A stretch of 14,042 bases of DNA from Clostridia bacterium. Lineage in GTDB: Bacteria; Bacillota; Clostridia; Oscillospirales; Acutalibacteraceae. The DNA is taken from positions 1 through 14,042 of the forward strand of contig CAAFVV010000045.1 in the NCBI GenBank assembly GCA_900766585.1. The letters run 5' to 3'. Position numbers and translations under genes: made by a program. Numbering within the stretch: position 1 is the stretch's first letter; each line of letters opens with the position of its first letter. Positions 1 to 6,331 of this stretch are shown here, piece by piece. A model generated the notes under the pieces. That model was given only the letters and a program-made list of their open reading frames with translations, was not told where the DNA came from and searched no databases.

Positions 1-31
1 CTCGCCGTGCGTCTTTTCTCCAGCCTTCCAT
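1..31 (-). CDS. Start of an unidentified protein (partial)
   Basis: Ten codons of a minus-strand gene are visible, reading MEGWRKDARR before the window edge. The ATG is at 31-29 and is preceded by a strong ribosome site (GGGGGTGAT) with good spacing. A TATAAT hexamer lies just upstream, so this looks like a genuine gene start. Too little is present to name a product. It lies downstream of ackA on the same strand but behind the ackA terminator and with its own promoter, so it is probably a separate transcription unit. Confidence 0.5.
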   Translation of the reverse strand, partial: MEGWRKDARR

Positions 32-45
32 GAAATCACCCCCGT

Positions 46-58
46 CTCCTTTATTATA
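46..58 (-). promoter_or_regulatory. Probable promoter -10 for the left-edge gene
   Basis: The minus strand reads TATAAT at 58-53, about 22 bases upstream of the ATG at 31, so transcription would begin near 46 and leave a short leader holding the ribosome site. No good -35 hexamer is seen at the expected distance. Confidence 0.4.
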
Positions 59-97
59 CCAGAAACAGAGCCGTTTGGGTAGTTTTTTGACAGGCTG

Positions 98-136
98 AAG
101 TGCTCCCCGTTCCGTCCGGAACGGGGAGCACTTTTT
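98..136 (+). terminator. 17-bp perfect hairpin with T-tract on the plus strand
   Basis: Positions 98-114 pair perfectly with 117-133 around a two-base centre, giving a GC-rich 17-bp stem followed by a T run (132-136) on the plus strand. The T-run polarity fits termination of rightward transcription, although no rightward gene is seen to the left. On the minus strand the stem is not followed by a clear T run. It sits between the ackA terminator and the promoter of the left-edge gene and may act as an insulator or a backup terminator. Confidence 0.5.
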
Positions 137-146
137 CTCGCTCTGT

Positions 147-182
147 AAAGAAAATGCCCCGCACGGCTGACCGTGCGAGGCA
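147..182 (-). terminator. Rho-independent terminator of ackA
   Basis: On the minus strand, eight bases after the ackA stop codon, a GC-rich stem (182-171 with 166-155, one G-T pair, TCAG loop) is followed directly by TTTTCTTT. This is a standard intrinsic terminator oriented for ackA. Confidence 0.85.
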
Positions 183-190
183 AAGCCTGC

Positions 191-1381
191 TCAGTTTTCC
201 ACGAGCGCCTGCGTGTCGCGGGCGATGACCAGCTCTTCGTTGGTCGGGATGACAAATGCGCGGATAGCGGAGTCCTTGGCGGTGATCTCCGTTTCCTGCC
301 CGCGCTGCTGATTTTTCTCTGCATCCAGCTTGACGCCGAGGAAGGCAAGCCCCTCGAGAATCTCGGCACGCAGCGCAACGGAATTTTCACCGATGCCCGC
401 CGTGAACACGATGGCGTCCGCGCCGCCGAGTGCCGCCACATAGCCGGCGACGTATTTGATGATCTGATAGGTGCGCATATCCCAAGCGAGCTTGGCGCGG
501 GGATTGCCCGCCTCAACGGCGGCGGCAATGTCGCGGTCGTCGCTCGATACGCCGGAAATACCAAACATACCCGATTCCTTGTTCATGACGGCGTCCATTT
601 GTGCCGGCGTCAGGTGCTCTTTCTCCATCAGATAGGTGACGACCGAGGGGTCGATTGCGCCGCAGCGGGTACCCATCAGGAAGCCGTCGAGCGGGGTCAG
701 GCCCATGGTGGTGTCGATGACCTTGCCGTCCTTGATGGCAGCGATGGAGGAGCCGTTGCCGAGATGGCAGGTGATGATGCGCGTACCCTCCACACGGCCG
801 AGCAGCTTCTCGCAGCGGTCGGCGACATAGCGGTGGGACGTGCCGTGGAAGCCGTAGCGGCGGACGCCGTACTGCTCATAATAGCGGTAGGGCACGCCGA
901 ACATGTACGCCTTCGGCGGCATGGTCTGGTGGAAAGCGGTGTCGAAAACGGCAACCTGCGGGATGTCGGCGCCGAACGCCGCCGTAGCCGCCTGAATGCC
1001 CTGCACATGGGCGGGGTTGTGCAGCGGGGCGAGCGAGGCATAGCCCTCGATATCCGCAAGAACGGTCGCGTCGATGCGCACCGAGTGGTCGTATTTCGAG
1101 CCGCCCTGCACCACGCGGTGACCGATGGCGGAAACCTCGGACAGATCGCCGATGACCTTGCCCTCGCCGGCGGTCAGCGCCTGCTTGACCTGCTCAAATG
1201 CCGCGGTATGGTCCGGCATGGCGACATCCTTTTCCCATTTTCTGTCGCCTACCTTGTGGGTAAAATGCCCGTCGATGCCGATGCGCTCGCACAGGCCCTT
1301 CGCGAGAACCTGCTCGCCCTCCATGTCGATCAGCTGGTATTTCAGAGACGAGCTGCCGGCGTTGATGACCAGAATTTTCAC
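191..1381 (-). CDS. ackA: Acetate kinase
   Basis: This enzyme interconverts acetate plus ATP with acetyl phosphate plus ADP in the cytoplasm. In fermenters it is the ATP-yielding last step of acetate production. The 396-residue length matches the family. The N-terminal signature VINAGSSS is at residues 5-12, FDTAFH at 146-151, GFHGTSH at 177-183, HLGNGSS at 206-212 and the late glycine motif FTAGIGENS at 326-334. Residues matching the known catalytic set are present: N7, R89, D147, H179, R239 and E383. The start is the GTG at 1381, which gives the canonical N terminus VKILVINAG and has an AGAGGAAG ribosome site. An in-frame upstream ATG (1495) lies above the predicted promoter and is rejected. 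No pta gene lies next to it here. It is divergent from tmcAL. Confidence 0.97.
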   Translation of the reverse strand: MKILVINAGSSSLKYQLIDMEGEQVLAKGLCERIGIDGHFTHKVGDRKWEKDVAMPDHTAAFEQVKQALTAGEGKVIGDLSEVSAIGHRVVQGGSKYDHSVRIDATVLADIEGYASLAPLHNPAHVQGIQAATAAFGADIPQVAVFDTAFHQTMPPKAYMFGVPYRYYEQYGVRRYGFHGTSHRYVADRCEKLLGRVEGTRIITCHLGNGSSIAAIKDGKVIDTTMGLTPLDGFLMGTRCGAIDPSVVTYLMEKEHLTPAQMDAVMNKESGMFGISGVSSDDRDIAAAVEAGNPRAKLAWDMRTYQIIKYVAGYVAALGGADAIVFTAGIGENSVALRAEILEGLAFLGVKLDAEKNQQRGQETEITAKDSAIRAFVIPTNEELVIARDTQALVEN

Positions 1382-1444
1382 AGAATAACTTCCTCTCCCG
1401 TTCCGCAAACGCGGACTTGATTTTTCCCTGGATTTCCCGTATAC

Positions 1445-1453
1445 TGATATAAT
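1445..1453 (+). promoter_or_regulatory. Extended -10 promoter of tmcAL
   Basis: The plus strand reads TGATATAAT at 1445-1453, an extended -10 (TGnTATAAT) that can work with a poor -35. No good -35 is seen 17 bases upstream. Transcription would begin near 1460, about 59 bases before the tmcAL ATG. It occupies the same bases as the ackA -10 on the other strand. Confidence 0.55.
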
Positions 1454-1477
1454 AGTACATTTTTCCGTAATTTTCAA
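1449..1477 (-). promoter_or_regulatory. Promoter of ackA
   Basis: The minus strand reads TTGAAA (1477-1472), a 17-base spacer, then TATTAT (1454-1449). Transcription would start near 1442, giving a leader of about 60 bases before the GTG at 1381. Its -10 overlaps the -10 of the divergent tmcAL promoter almost base for base. Confidence 0.7.
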
Positions 1478-1518
1478 GCCCTTATGAAAAATCAACGCCG
1501 GGAAAGGGGCAAACTTTT

Positions 1519-2736
1519 ATGCGTACAGCGGGAGTGATCGCGGAATTCAATCCGTTTCATAACGGTCACGCATTTTTGCTTGACCGTCTCAGGGCGAAGG
1601 ACGGCGGCAATGCCTCGCATATTGCGGTGGTGATGAGCGGCAATTACGTGCAGCGGGGGGAGCCGGCGTTTCTGCCGAAAGAGGATCGGGTGAAAATGGC
1701 GCTTGCAGGCGGGGCGGATCTGGTGCTGGAGCTGCCGGTGCCGTATGTGCTTTGCTCGGCGGAGGGCTTTGCTGACGGTGCGGTCGCTATTTTGGATGCG
1801 CTCGGATGCGTGGATATTTTGGGTTTCGGAAGCGAGTGCGGCGACACCTCCGCGCTCACCAAAGCGGCGGTGCGGCTGGATGAGCCGGAGACGACGGCAC
1901 GGCTGCGGTTTCACCTGGAGGCGGGGATCAGCTATGCCGAAGCGCGGCAGCGGGCGCTGCACGAGCGGGCAGGCGGCTTGGCAGCGCTGCTCGACGGCGC
2001 CAACAATACGCTTGGCATCGAATATATCCGCGCGCTGACGCGGCGGCAGTCAAAGATACAACCGCAGGCGATTTTGCGGTTTGGGGCGGGACACGGGGCG
2101 CTGTCCCCGAGCGGCACGACAGCATCGGCAGGATTTATCCGCGCGGCAGCGGCGGAGGGGCGGCTGCGCAATGTTGTGCCGTATATGTCCGCCGAGGGGT
2201 TTGCCCTGCTGTCCGAAGCGGTGGCGGCGGGGCGCGCGCCCGCCGATCCGGCATTAGCAGAACGGGCGCTGCTCTATCGGCTGCGGGGCATGAGCCGCGA
2301 GAACATGGCTTTGCTGCCCGGCATATCCGAGGGGCTGGAGTACCGTCTGTACAAGGCGGCGCGCAGGGCGGGCAGCCTTGCCGAGCTGATCACGGGCGTG
2401 AAAACGCGGCGCTATCCCGAGACGCGGATTCGCCGGACGCTTTGGGCGGCATATGCGGGCATACAGGCTGCCGACCGGCTGCCGACACCGCCGTATATCC
2501 GCGTATTGGGGCTGAACGGGCGGGGAGAGGAGATTCTCTCTGCGGCAGCAGCCGCCAAAACGGCACAGAGCCGCGGCATCGCGCTGTTTGGCCGCGCGGC
2601 GGCGGTCGGTTCGCTCTCCGCGGCGGGGCAGCGGTTGTTCTCTTTGGAATGTGCCGCCGATGACCGCTATGATCTGCTGCTTCCGCGCCCGCGCGGATGC
2701 GGCATTTCCTGCACGGCAGGGGTTGTGCGGGGCTGA
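1519..2736 (+). CDS. tmcAL: tRNA(Met) cytidine acetate ligase (YlbM/TmcAL family)
   Basis: TmcAL activates acetate with ATP to acetyl-AMP and transfers the acetyl group to C34 of elongator tRNA(Met), making N4-acetylcytidine for accurate AUG decoding. The 405-residue protein has the family opening (GVIAEFNPFHNGH) with the HxGH nucleotidyltransferase motif at 14-17. It also has MSGNYVQRG at 38-46, the KEDRVKMAL segment at 53-61, GFGSECGD at 101-108 and NNTLGIEYI at 161-169. Its length is normal for the family. The ATG at 1519 gives the conserved N terminus and follows a GGGAAAGGGG ribosome site. It is divergent from ackA, whose product acts on the same small molecule, acetate. The activity is assigned from the family and was not shown for this sequence. 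Confidence 0.92.
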   Translation: MRTAGVIAEFNPFHNGHAFLLDRLRAKDGGNASHIAVVMSGNYVQRGEPAFLPKEDRVKMALAGGADLVLELPVPYVLCSAEGFADGAVAILDALGCVDILGFGSECGDTSALTKAAVRLDEPETTARLRFHLEAGISYAEARQRALHERAGGLAALLDGANNTLGIEYIRALTRRQSKIQPQAILRFGAGHGALSPSGTTASAGFIRAAAAEGRLRNVVPYMSAEGFALLSEAVAAGRAPADPALAERALLYRLRGMSRENMALLPGISEGLEYRLYKAARRAGSLAELITGVKTRRYPETRIRRTLWAAYAGIQAADRLPTPPYIRVLGLNGRGEEILSAAAAAKTAQSRGIALFGRAAAVGSLSAAGQRLFSLECAADDRYDLLLPRPRGCGISCTAGVVRG

Positions 2737-2752
2737 TACTTTGAAAACGGAC

Positions 2753-2782
2753 TGGACAAACCGATCTGATCTGTGGTATACT
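2753..2782 (+). promoter_or_regulatory. Promoter of the Xre-type regulator gene
   Basis: TGGACA (2753-2758), an 18-base spacer and TATACT (2777-2782) with an upstream TG (2774-2775) form a SigA-type extended -10 promoter. It lies just after the tmcAL stop codon and about 67 bases before the next start codon. The stretch around the -10 (CTGTGGTATACTG) nearly matches that of the mscS promoter. Confidence 0.65.
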
Positions 2783-2848
2783 GAAATACAGTCAGCACAG
2801 CCGGTGGGGCAATGCCATTTCCCGGCGGACACGGAGGAAAAACAGACA

Positions 2849-3472
2849 GTGGATATAGATAAACTGAAGGAGACCGTGGCGCAGAATATGATGGCGCTGC
2901 GGCTTGCCGCCGGACTCAAGCAGACAGAGCTGGCGGAACAGATCCATTATTCGGATAAATCCGTCTCCAAATGGGAGCGGGCGGAGGCACTGCCGGATGT
3001 GGCGGTGCTGAAAAGCGTTGCCGACGTGTTCGGCGTGACGGTGGACTATCTCATCACTCCCCACGAAGAGGGGGAGGCGGCTTTGGCCGCGCCTGCTGCG
3101 CCGAAGGAGCATGTGCGGGCGGCGCGCCACCGGCTGGTAACGCGGATCGTGCTGATCGGCATCTGGACGCTCGCGCTGCTGCTGTTCATCATTTTTTGGC
3201 TTGCGGGGCATCCGGAGTGGGTGCGCTATGTCGTGACCGGTGCGCTTCCGGTTTCGCTGATCGCCTGGCTGGTGCTGCACTCTGTCTGGGATCGCGGCAG
3301 GCTGAACGTGTATATCATCTCCGCGTTGACGGCGAGTCTGCTGCTCACGCTCTATACCGTGTTCTACCAGTACAACTGGTGGCAGCTTTTTCTTTTGCAG
3401 ATTCCGATCGAAGGGATCATCCTGTGCGGCTTCGGGATCGCCCACGCCTCCAAAAAGCCGCCGAAAAACTGA
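2849..3472 (+). CDS. Membrane-anchored Xre-family transcriptional regulator
   Basis: The N-terminal part (about residues 10-66) is a Cro/C1-type helix-turn-helix domain: ALRLAAGLKQTELAE, then SDKSVSKWERAEALPDV and VADVFGVTVDYLI. An Ala/Pro/Glu-rich linker follows (71-95). The C-terminal half has four hydrophobic segments (about 98-118, 126-146, 153-173 and 178-198), so the protein is probably held in the membrane with its DNA-binding domain in the cytoplasm. The start is the GTG at 2849, preceded by GGAGG; it removes an upstream extension that would overlap tmcAL and cross the promoter. The ligand and target genes are unknown. It forms its own transcription unit between a promoter and a terminator. 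The fold assignment is firm, the role is not. Confidence 0.87.
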   Translation: MDIDKLKETVAQNMMALRLAAGLKQTELAEQIHYSDKSVSKWERAEALPDVAVLKSVADVFGVTVDYLITPHEEGEAALAAPAAPKEHVRAARHRLVTRIVLIGIWTLALLLFIIFWLAGHPEWVRYVVTGALPVSLIAWLVLHSVWDRGRLNVYIISALTASLLLTLYTVFYQYNWWQLFLLQIPIEGIILCGFGIAHASKKPPKN

Positions 3473-3486
3473 ATCGGAATTTTTTG

Positions 3487-3525
3487 AAGCCCTCTGCATC
3501 CGCAAACGGATGCAGAGGGCTTTTT
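3487..3525 (+). terminator. Rho-independent terminator after the Xre gene
   Basis: A perfect 16-bp stem (3487-3502 with 3507-3522) with a CAAA loop and a T run (3521-3525) begins 14 bases after the stop codon. This is a very strong intrinsic terminator. Confidence 0.93.
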
Positions 3526-3526
3526 G

Positions 3527-3597
3527 CTGCCGTTTTTTCGCAGTAGAACGGTTCTCCCGCCCATTCTACTAATCGGAGAATGCGGTAGAATGGGCGG
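3527..3597. repeat. GTAGAA-type intergenic repeat, upstream copy
   Basis: Block A (3527-3548) contains CTGCC, a run of six T and GCAGTAGAA. Block B (3579-3590) reads AATGCGGTAGAA. Both have close counterparts in the same order at 7225-7269, on the other side of the acyltransferase/GT8 operon. Within this copy CCGCCCATTCTAC (3557-3569) and GTAGAATGGGCGG (3585-3597) form a perfect 13-bp inverted repeat with a 15-base loop. No T run follows, so it is not a terminator. It could be an operator or a relic of a mobile repeat. Confidence 0.5.
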
Positions 3598-3632
3598 TTG
3601 CTAGCCGTAGACGGGCGAAAACGCAGAATAGG

Positions 3633-3661
3633 TTGCCGGATTGCCGACGGTGTGTTATGCT
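3633..3661 (+). promoter_or_regulatory. Promoter of the acyltransferase/GT8 operon
   Basis: TTGCCG (3633-3638), a 17-base spacer and TATGCT (3656-3661) with an upstream TG (3653-3654) form an extended -10 promoter. Transcription would start near 3668, leaving a GC-rich leader of about 120 bases before the ATG at 3789, in which I recognise no known riboswitch. The inverted repeat at 3557-3597 lies just upstream. Confidence 0.5.
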
Positions 3662-3788
3662 GTTGCTCAGATCGGTTCCGTCTGCCGCGCCGGCGGTTTG
3701 GCAGTGGGTTTGCCTGCGCTGTCAGGCCGCATGGCCGGGCGAAGGGCGGGCGGGGCCGGTCGGTTTTGATAAAAAGGAGGGAGCGGTC

Positions 3789-4610
3789 ATGCGGCGTACA
3801 GCACCGAAAGTGGTTTGGTACAGCGAGGAAAGCGAGGATCCTGTCGGCGGAAAAGCGTCGCCGTTTGCCGTGCCGCCCGACTATGTGTTTGTTCACCGCT
3901 CGCTGCTTTGGCGGGCGGCGGCTTTTATCGTTTACCGGCTGATCATGACCCCGGCCGCGTGGGTCTACTGCCGGTTCTGGCTCGGGCTGCGCCGGGTTGA
4001 TTGCCGCACGCAGAGACCGAAGTGGGGACAGGGGTGTTTCCTCTATGCCAACCACACCATGCCGGTCGGCGACGCGTTTGCGCCGTCCGTGCTGTGGTTT
4101 CCGAAGCGGATCTATGTGGTGGTGTCGCCCGCCAATCTGGCGGTAAAAGGTACGCGGCATTTTCTGCAGATGGTCGGTGCGCTGCCGATCCCGGAAAATC
4201 TGACCGCATTCCGGCAGTTCCGCGAGGCGGTTTTTACGCGTGTCCGCGAGGGACATGCGGTGGCGATCTATCCCGAGGCGCACGTCTGGCCGTATTATAC
4301 CGGCATCCGCCCGTTTTCTGCCCGTTCGTTTGCCTTTTCCGTCGCCGCGGGCGCGCCGGTGTACATGTCGACGGCGACCTTTCAAAAACGGCGCTTTTGC
4401 CGCCGCCCGCGGGTGACGGTGTATCTGGACGGACCGTTTTATCCCGATCCCGCCCTGCCGCGGCGGCAGGCGGAGCAGGCGCTTCGCGACCGCGTGTATG
4501 CGGTGCTCTGCACGCGCAGCCAAAACAGCACTTACCGTGCCGTGGAATACCGAAAAAGGAGGAAACCCCGTGATCCCGATCCTGTATGCCGGCAACCGCC
4601 GGATGTTTGA
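3789..4610 (+). CDS. PlsC-like 1-acylglycerol-3-phosphate acyltransferase family protein
   Basis: The protein (273 residues) belongs to the lysophospholipid/glycerolipid acyltransferase superfamily, which moves a fatty acyl group onto a lipid or sugar hydroxyl at the cytoplasmic membrane face. A hydrophobic stretch at about 38-68 may dock it to the membrane. The catalytic block reads ANHTMPVGDAF (87-97) and the acceptor-site motif is IYPEAHVWPYY (160-170), in place of the usual YPEG. H89 and D95 are separated by five residues, not the classical four. The ATG at 3789 has an ideal AAGGAGGG site seven bases upstream; longer upstream readings lack this. It is the first gene of a four-gene overlapping operon. 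Its last 41 bases overlap the next gene, so its charged tail (from about residue 255) may be a late addition. The true acceptor is unknown. Confidence 0.83.
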   Translation: MRRTAPKVVWYSEESEDPVGGKASPFAVPPDYVFVHRSLLWRAAAFIVYRLIMTPAAWVYCRFWLGLRRVDCRTQRPKWGQGCFLYANHTMPVGDAFAPSVLWFPKRIYVVVSPANLAVKGTRHFLQMVGALPIPENLTAFRQFREAVFTRVREGHAVAIYPEAHVWPYYTGIRPFSARSFAFSVAAGAPVYMSTATFQKRRFCRRPRVTVYLDGPFYPDPALPRRQAEQALRDRVYAVLCTRSQNSTYRAVEYRKRRKPRDPDPVCRQPPDV

Positions 4611-5409
4611 CGGGCTGCTGATCTCTGTCATTTCGGCGGCGGCGCGCAGCGCGCAGCCGCTGGATATTACGCTGCTGACCATGGATCTGCGTGAGGTATC
4701 GCCCGATTATCTGCCGCTGACGGAGAACCAGCGGCAGTATTTGGAGCGGCTCTGTGACCGGCGCTGTCCGGGCAGCCGTGTGACGCTGATCGACGTGGGC
4801 GATCTGTACCGCGCCGCACTGGCCGATTCCCCCAATACCGAAACCGGCTATACGCCCTACTGCTTTCTGCGGCTGTTTGCCGACCGTCTGCCGCTGCCCG
4901 ATAAGCTGCTGTATCTGGATGCCGATACGGTGATCGCGGGCGATCTTCTGCCGCTTTTTCAGACGGATGTGAGCGGTGTGGAATATGCAGCGGTGCTCGA
5001 TCACTACGGGCGGTTTTTCATGGGCTATCACTATATCAATTCCGGCGTTATGCTGCTGAACCTCAAACGCATCCGCGAGACCGGGCTGTTTCGGCGCGCG
5101 GTGGCGCTTTGTGCCGAAAAGCGGCTGTTTCTGCCGGATCAGACGGCGCTGCACCGCCTGACGCAGGACAAGCTGCTGCTGCCTGTGCGGTATAACGAGC
5201 AGAAGCATTATGACCGCGCCGACACGGTCATCCAGCATTTTTGCAAGACGATCCTCTGGCTGCCGGTGTTTCACACCCGCACCGTAAAGCCGTGGGAACC
5301 GCAGCGCGTCCACGATCTGCTGACCGATCGCTATGATGCGGTGCTTTCCGAGTATCTCTGCCACAAAAAACTGTACGAGGAGGAATATCCCGATGAATGT
5401 TACGCCTGA
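4570..5409 (+). CDS. Glycosyltransferase family 8 protein
   Basis: GT8 enzymes are retaining, metal-dependent transferases using a nucleotide sugar such as UDP-glucose or UDP-galactose. This 279-residue protein has the metal/nucleotide DxD motif in LLYLDADTV (113-121), the YINSGVMLLNL segment (155-165) and a C-terminal HTRTVKPW (235-242) resembling the family HxxxxKPW end. The usual DQD triad reads DQT (190-192). No signal peptide or membrane segment is seen, so it probably acts in the cytoplasm or at the membrane surface. The start is the GTG at 4570 with an AAAGGAGG site seven bases upstream. It lies inside the 3' end of the acyltransferase gene, a 41-base overlap suggesting coupled translation. 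The sugar and acceptor cannot be deduced; the neighbouring acyltransferases point to a lipid or lipid precursor. Confidence 0.87.
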   Translation: MIPILYAGNRRMFDGLLISVISAAARSAQPLDITLLTMDLREVSPDYLPLTENQRQYLERLCDRRCPGSRVTLIDVGDLYRAALADSPNTETGYTPYCFLRLFADRLPLPDKLLYLDADTVIAGDLLPLFQTDVSGVEYAAVLDHYGRFFMGYHYINSGVMLLNLKRIRETGLFRRAVALCAEKRLFLPDQTALHRLTQDKLLLPVRYNEQKHYDRADTVIQHFCKTILWLPVFHTRTVKPWEPQRVHDLLTDRYDAVLSEYLCHKKLYEEEYPDECYA

Positions 5410-6331
5410 AGTAACGGTATTTTACGCCTGTGACGACCGGTATATCCCGTATCTCGCGGTGTCGCTCACCTCGCTGATCGCCCATGCGGACGAAAGCACG
5501 CGCTACCGCGTGATCGTGCTGCACAGCGGGATCAGCGCGGAAAACCGCGCTATAATCTCCGCCATGGCAAAGGACAACATCACCACGGAATTCAAAGATG
5601 TGTCCGCATCGCTGGAGGCACTTGCCGACCGGCTCTGCCTGCGGGATTATTACAGCCTGTCGATCTATTACCGCCTGTTTATCCCCGATCTGTTTCCCGC
5701 AATCGGGCGGGCGGTGTATCTGGATGCCGATACCGTGCTGCTCGATGATGTGGCGGCGCTCTACCGCACCGACCTGCACGGTGCGCTTGTCGCCGCCGCG
5801 CCCGATATGGTCGTGGCGAGTGAGGAGATCTTCCGGCGCTATGCCGATGAGGGTGTCGGCGTGCCGTATGCCCGCTATTTCAATTCCGGCGTGTTGGTGA
5901 TGGATCTGCGGCAGATGCGGGAGCGGGATGTCAAGGGACAGTTTGTCCGCCTGCTCTCCACCTACGGCTTTGATACGATCTGCCCCGATCAGGACTATTT
6001 AAATGTGATCTGCCGCGGGCAGGTGCATTATCTGCCGACCGGCTGGAACCGTATGCCGGTGGAGCATCCCGCCACCGACCGCCCTGCGCTTGTGCATTAT
6101 AATATGTATTTTAAGCCGTGGCTATATGCGGATGTGCCCTATGAGGAGCATTTCTGGGATTTTGCCTGCCGCACGCCGTTTTATGAGCGGCTGCTCGCGG
6201 AAAAGCAGGCGTTCGGTGAGGAGGGACGCCGCCGTGACAATGAGGCGGGCGTGCGGCTGCGCCGTTCTGCTGAGCAGATCATCCGCAGCGACCGCAGCTT
6301 CCGCGCCGTTTTGGCGGGGAATGCGGTATGA
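5393..6331 (+). CDS. Glycosyltransferase family 8 protein
   Basis: This is a second, clearly diverged GT8 transferase (312 residues). The N terminus VTVFYACDDRYIPYLAVSL (7-25) is typical of the nucleotide-sugar fold. The DxD motif is in AVYLDADTV (107-115), with RYFNSGVLVMDL (161-172), DQDYLN (199-204) and HYNMYFKPW (235-243). All canonical GT8 motifs are intact, unlike the preceding GT8. An Arg-rich tail (about 275-312) follows the catalytic domain. The ATG at 5393 is preceded by GAGGAGG and lies inside the end of the previous gene (17-base overlap). Its own stop overlaps the next ATG. It probably adds a second sugar in the same pathway as its neighbour; substrates are unknown. Confidence 0.9.
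   Translation: MNVTPEVTVFYACDDRYIPYLAVSLTSLIAHADESTRYRVIVLHSGISAENRAIISAMAKDNITTEFKDVSASLEALADRLCLRDYYSLSIYYRLFIPDLFPAIGRAVYLDADTVLLDDVAALYRTDLHGALVAAAPDMVVASEEIFRRYADEGVGVPYARYFNSGVLVMDLRQMRERDVKGQFVRLLSTYGFDTICPDQDYLNVICRGQVHYLPTGWNRMPVEHPATDRPALVHYNMYFKPWLYADVPYEEHFWDFACRTPFYERLLAEKQAFGEEGRRRDNEAGVRLRRSAEQIIRSDRSFRAVLAGNAV

Noticed and set aside
173..1420. Plus-strand open frame opposite ackA
   Set aside because: The opposite strand encodes a complete acetate kinase with all catalytic motifs. The plus-strand frame starts inside the ackA terminator and has no family features.
1382..1495. Longer acetate kinase start at the upstream ATG
   Set aside because: The extension crosses the predicted promoter and transcription start and adds non-family residues; the GTG at 1381 gives the canonical N terminus with a ribosome site.
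3417..4682. Minus-strand open frame across the Xre 3' end and the first acyltransferase
   Set aside because: It crosses a strong terminator and the intergenic repeat and is antisense to supported genes, with no domain seen.
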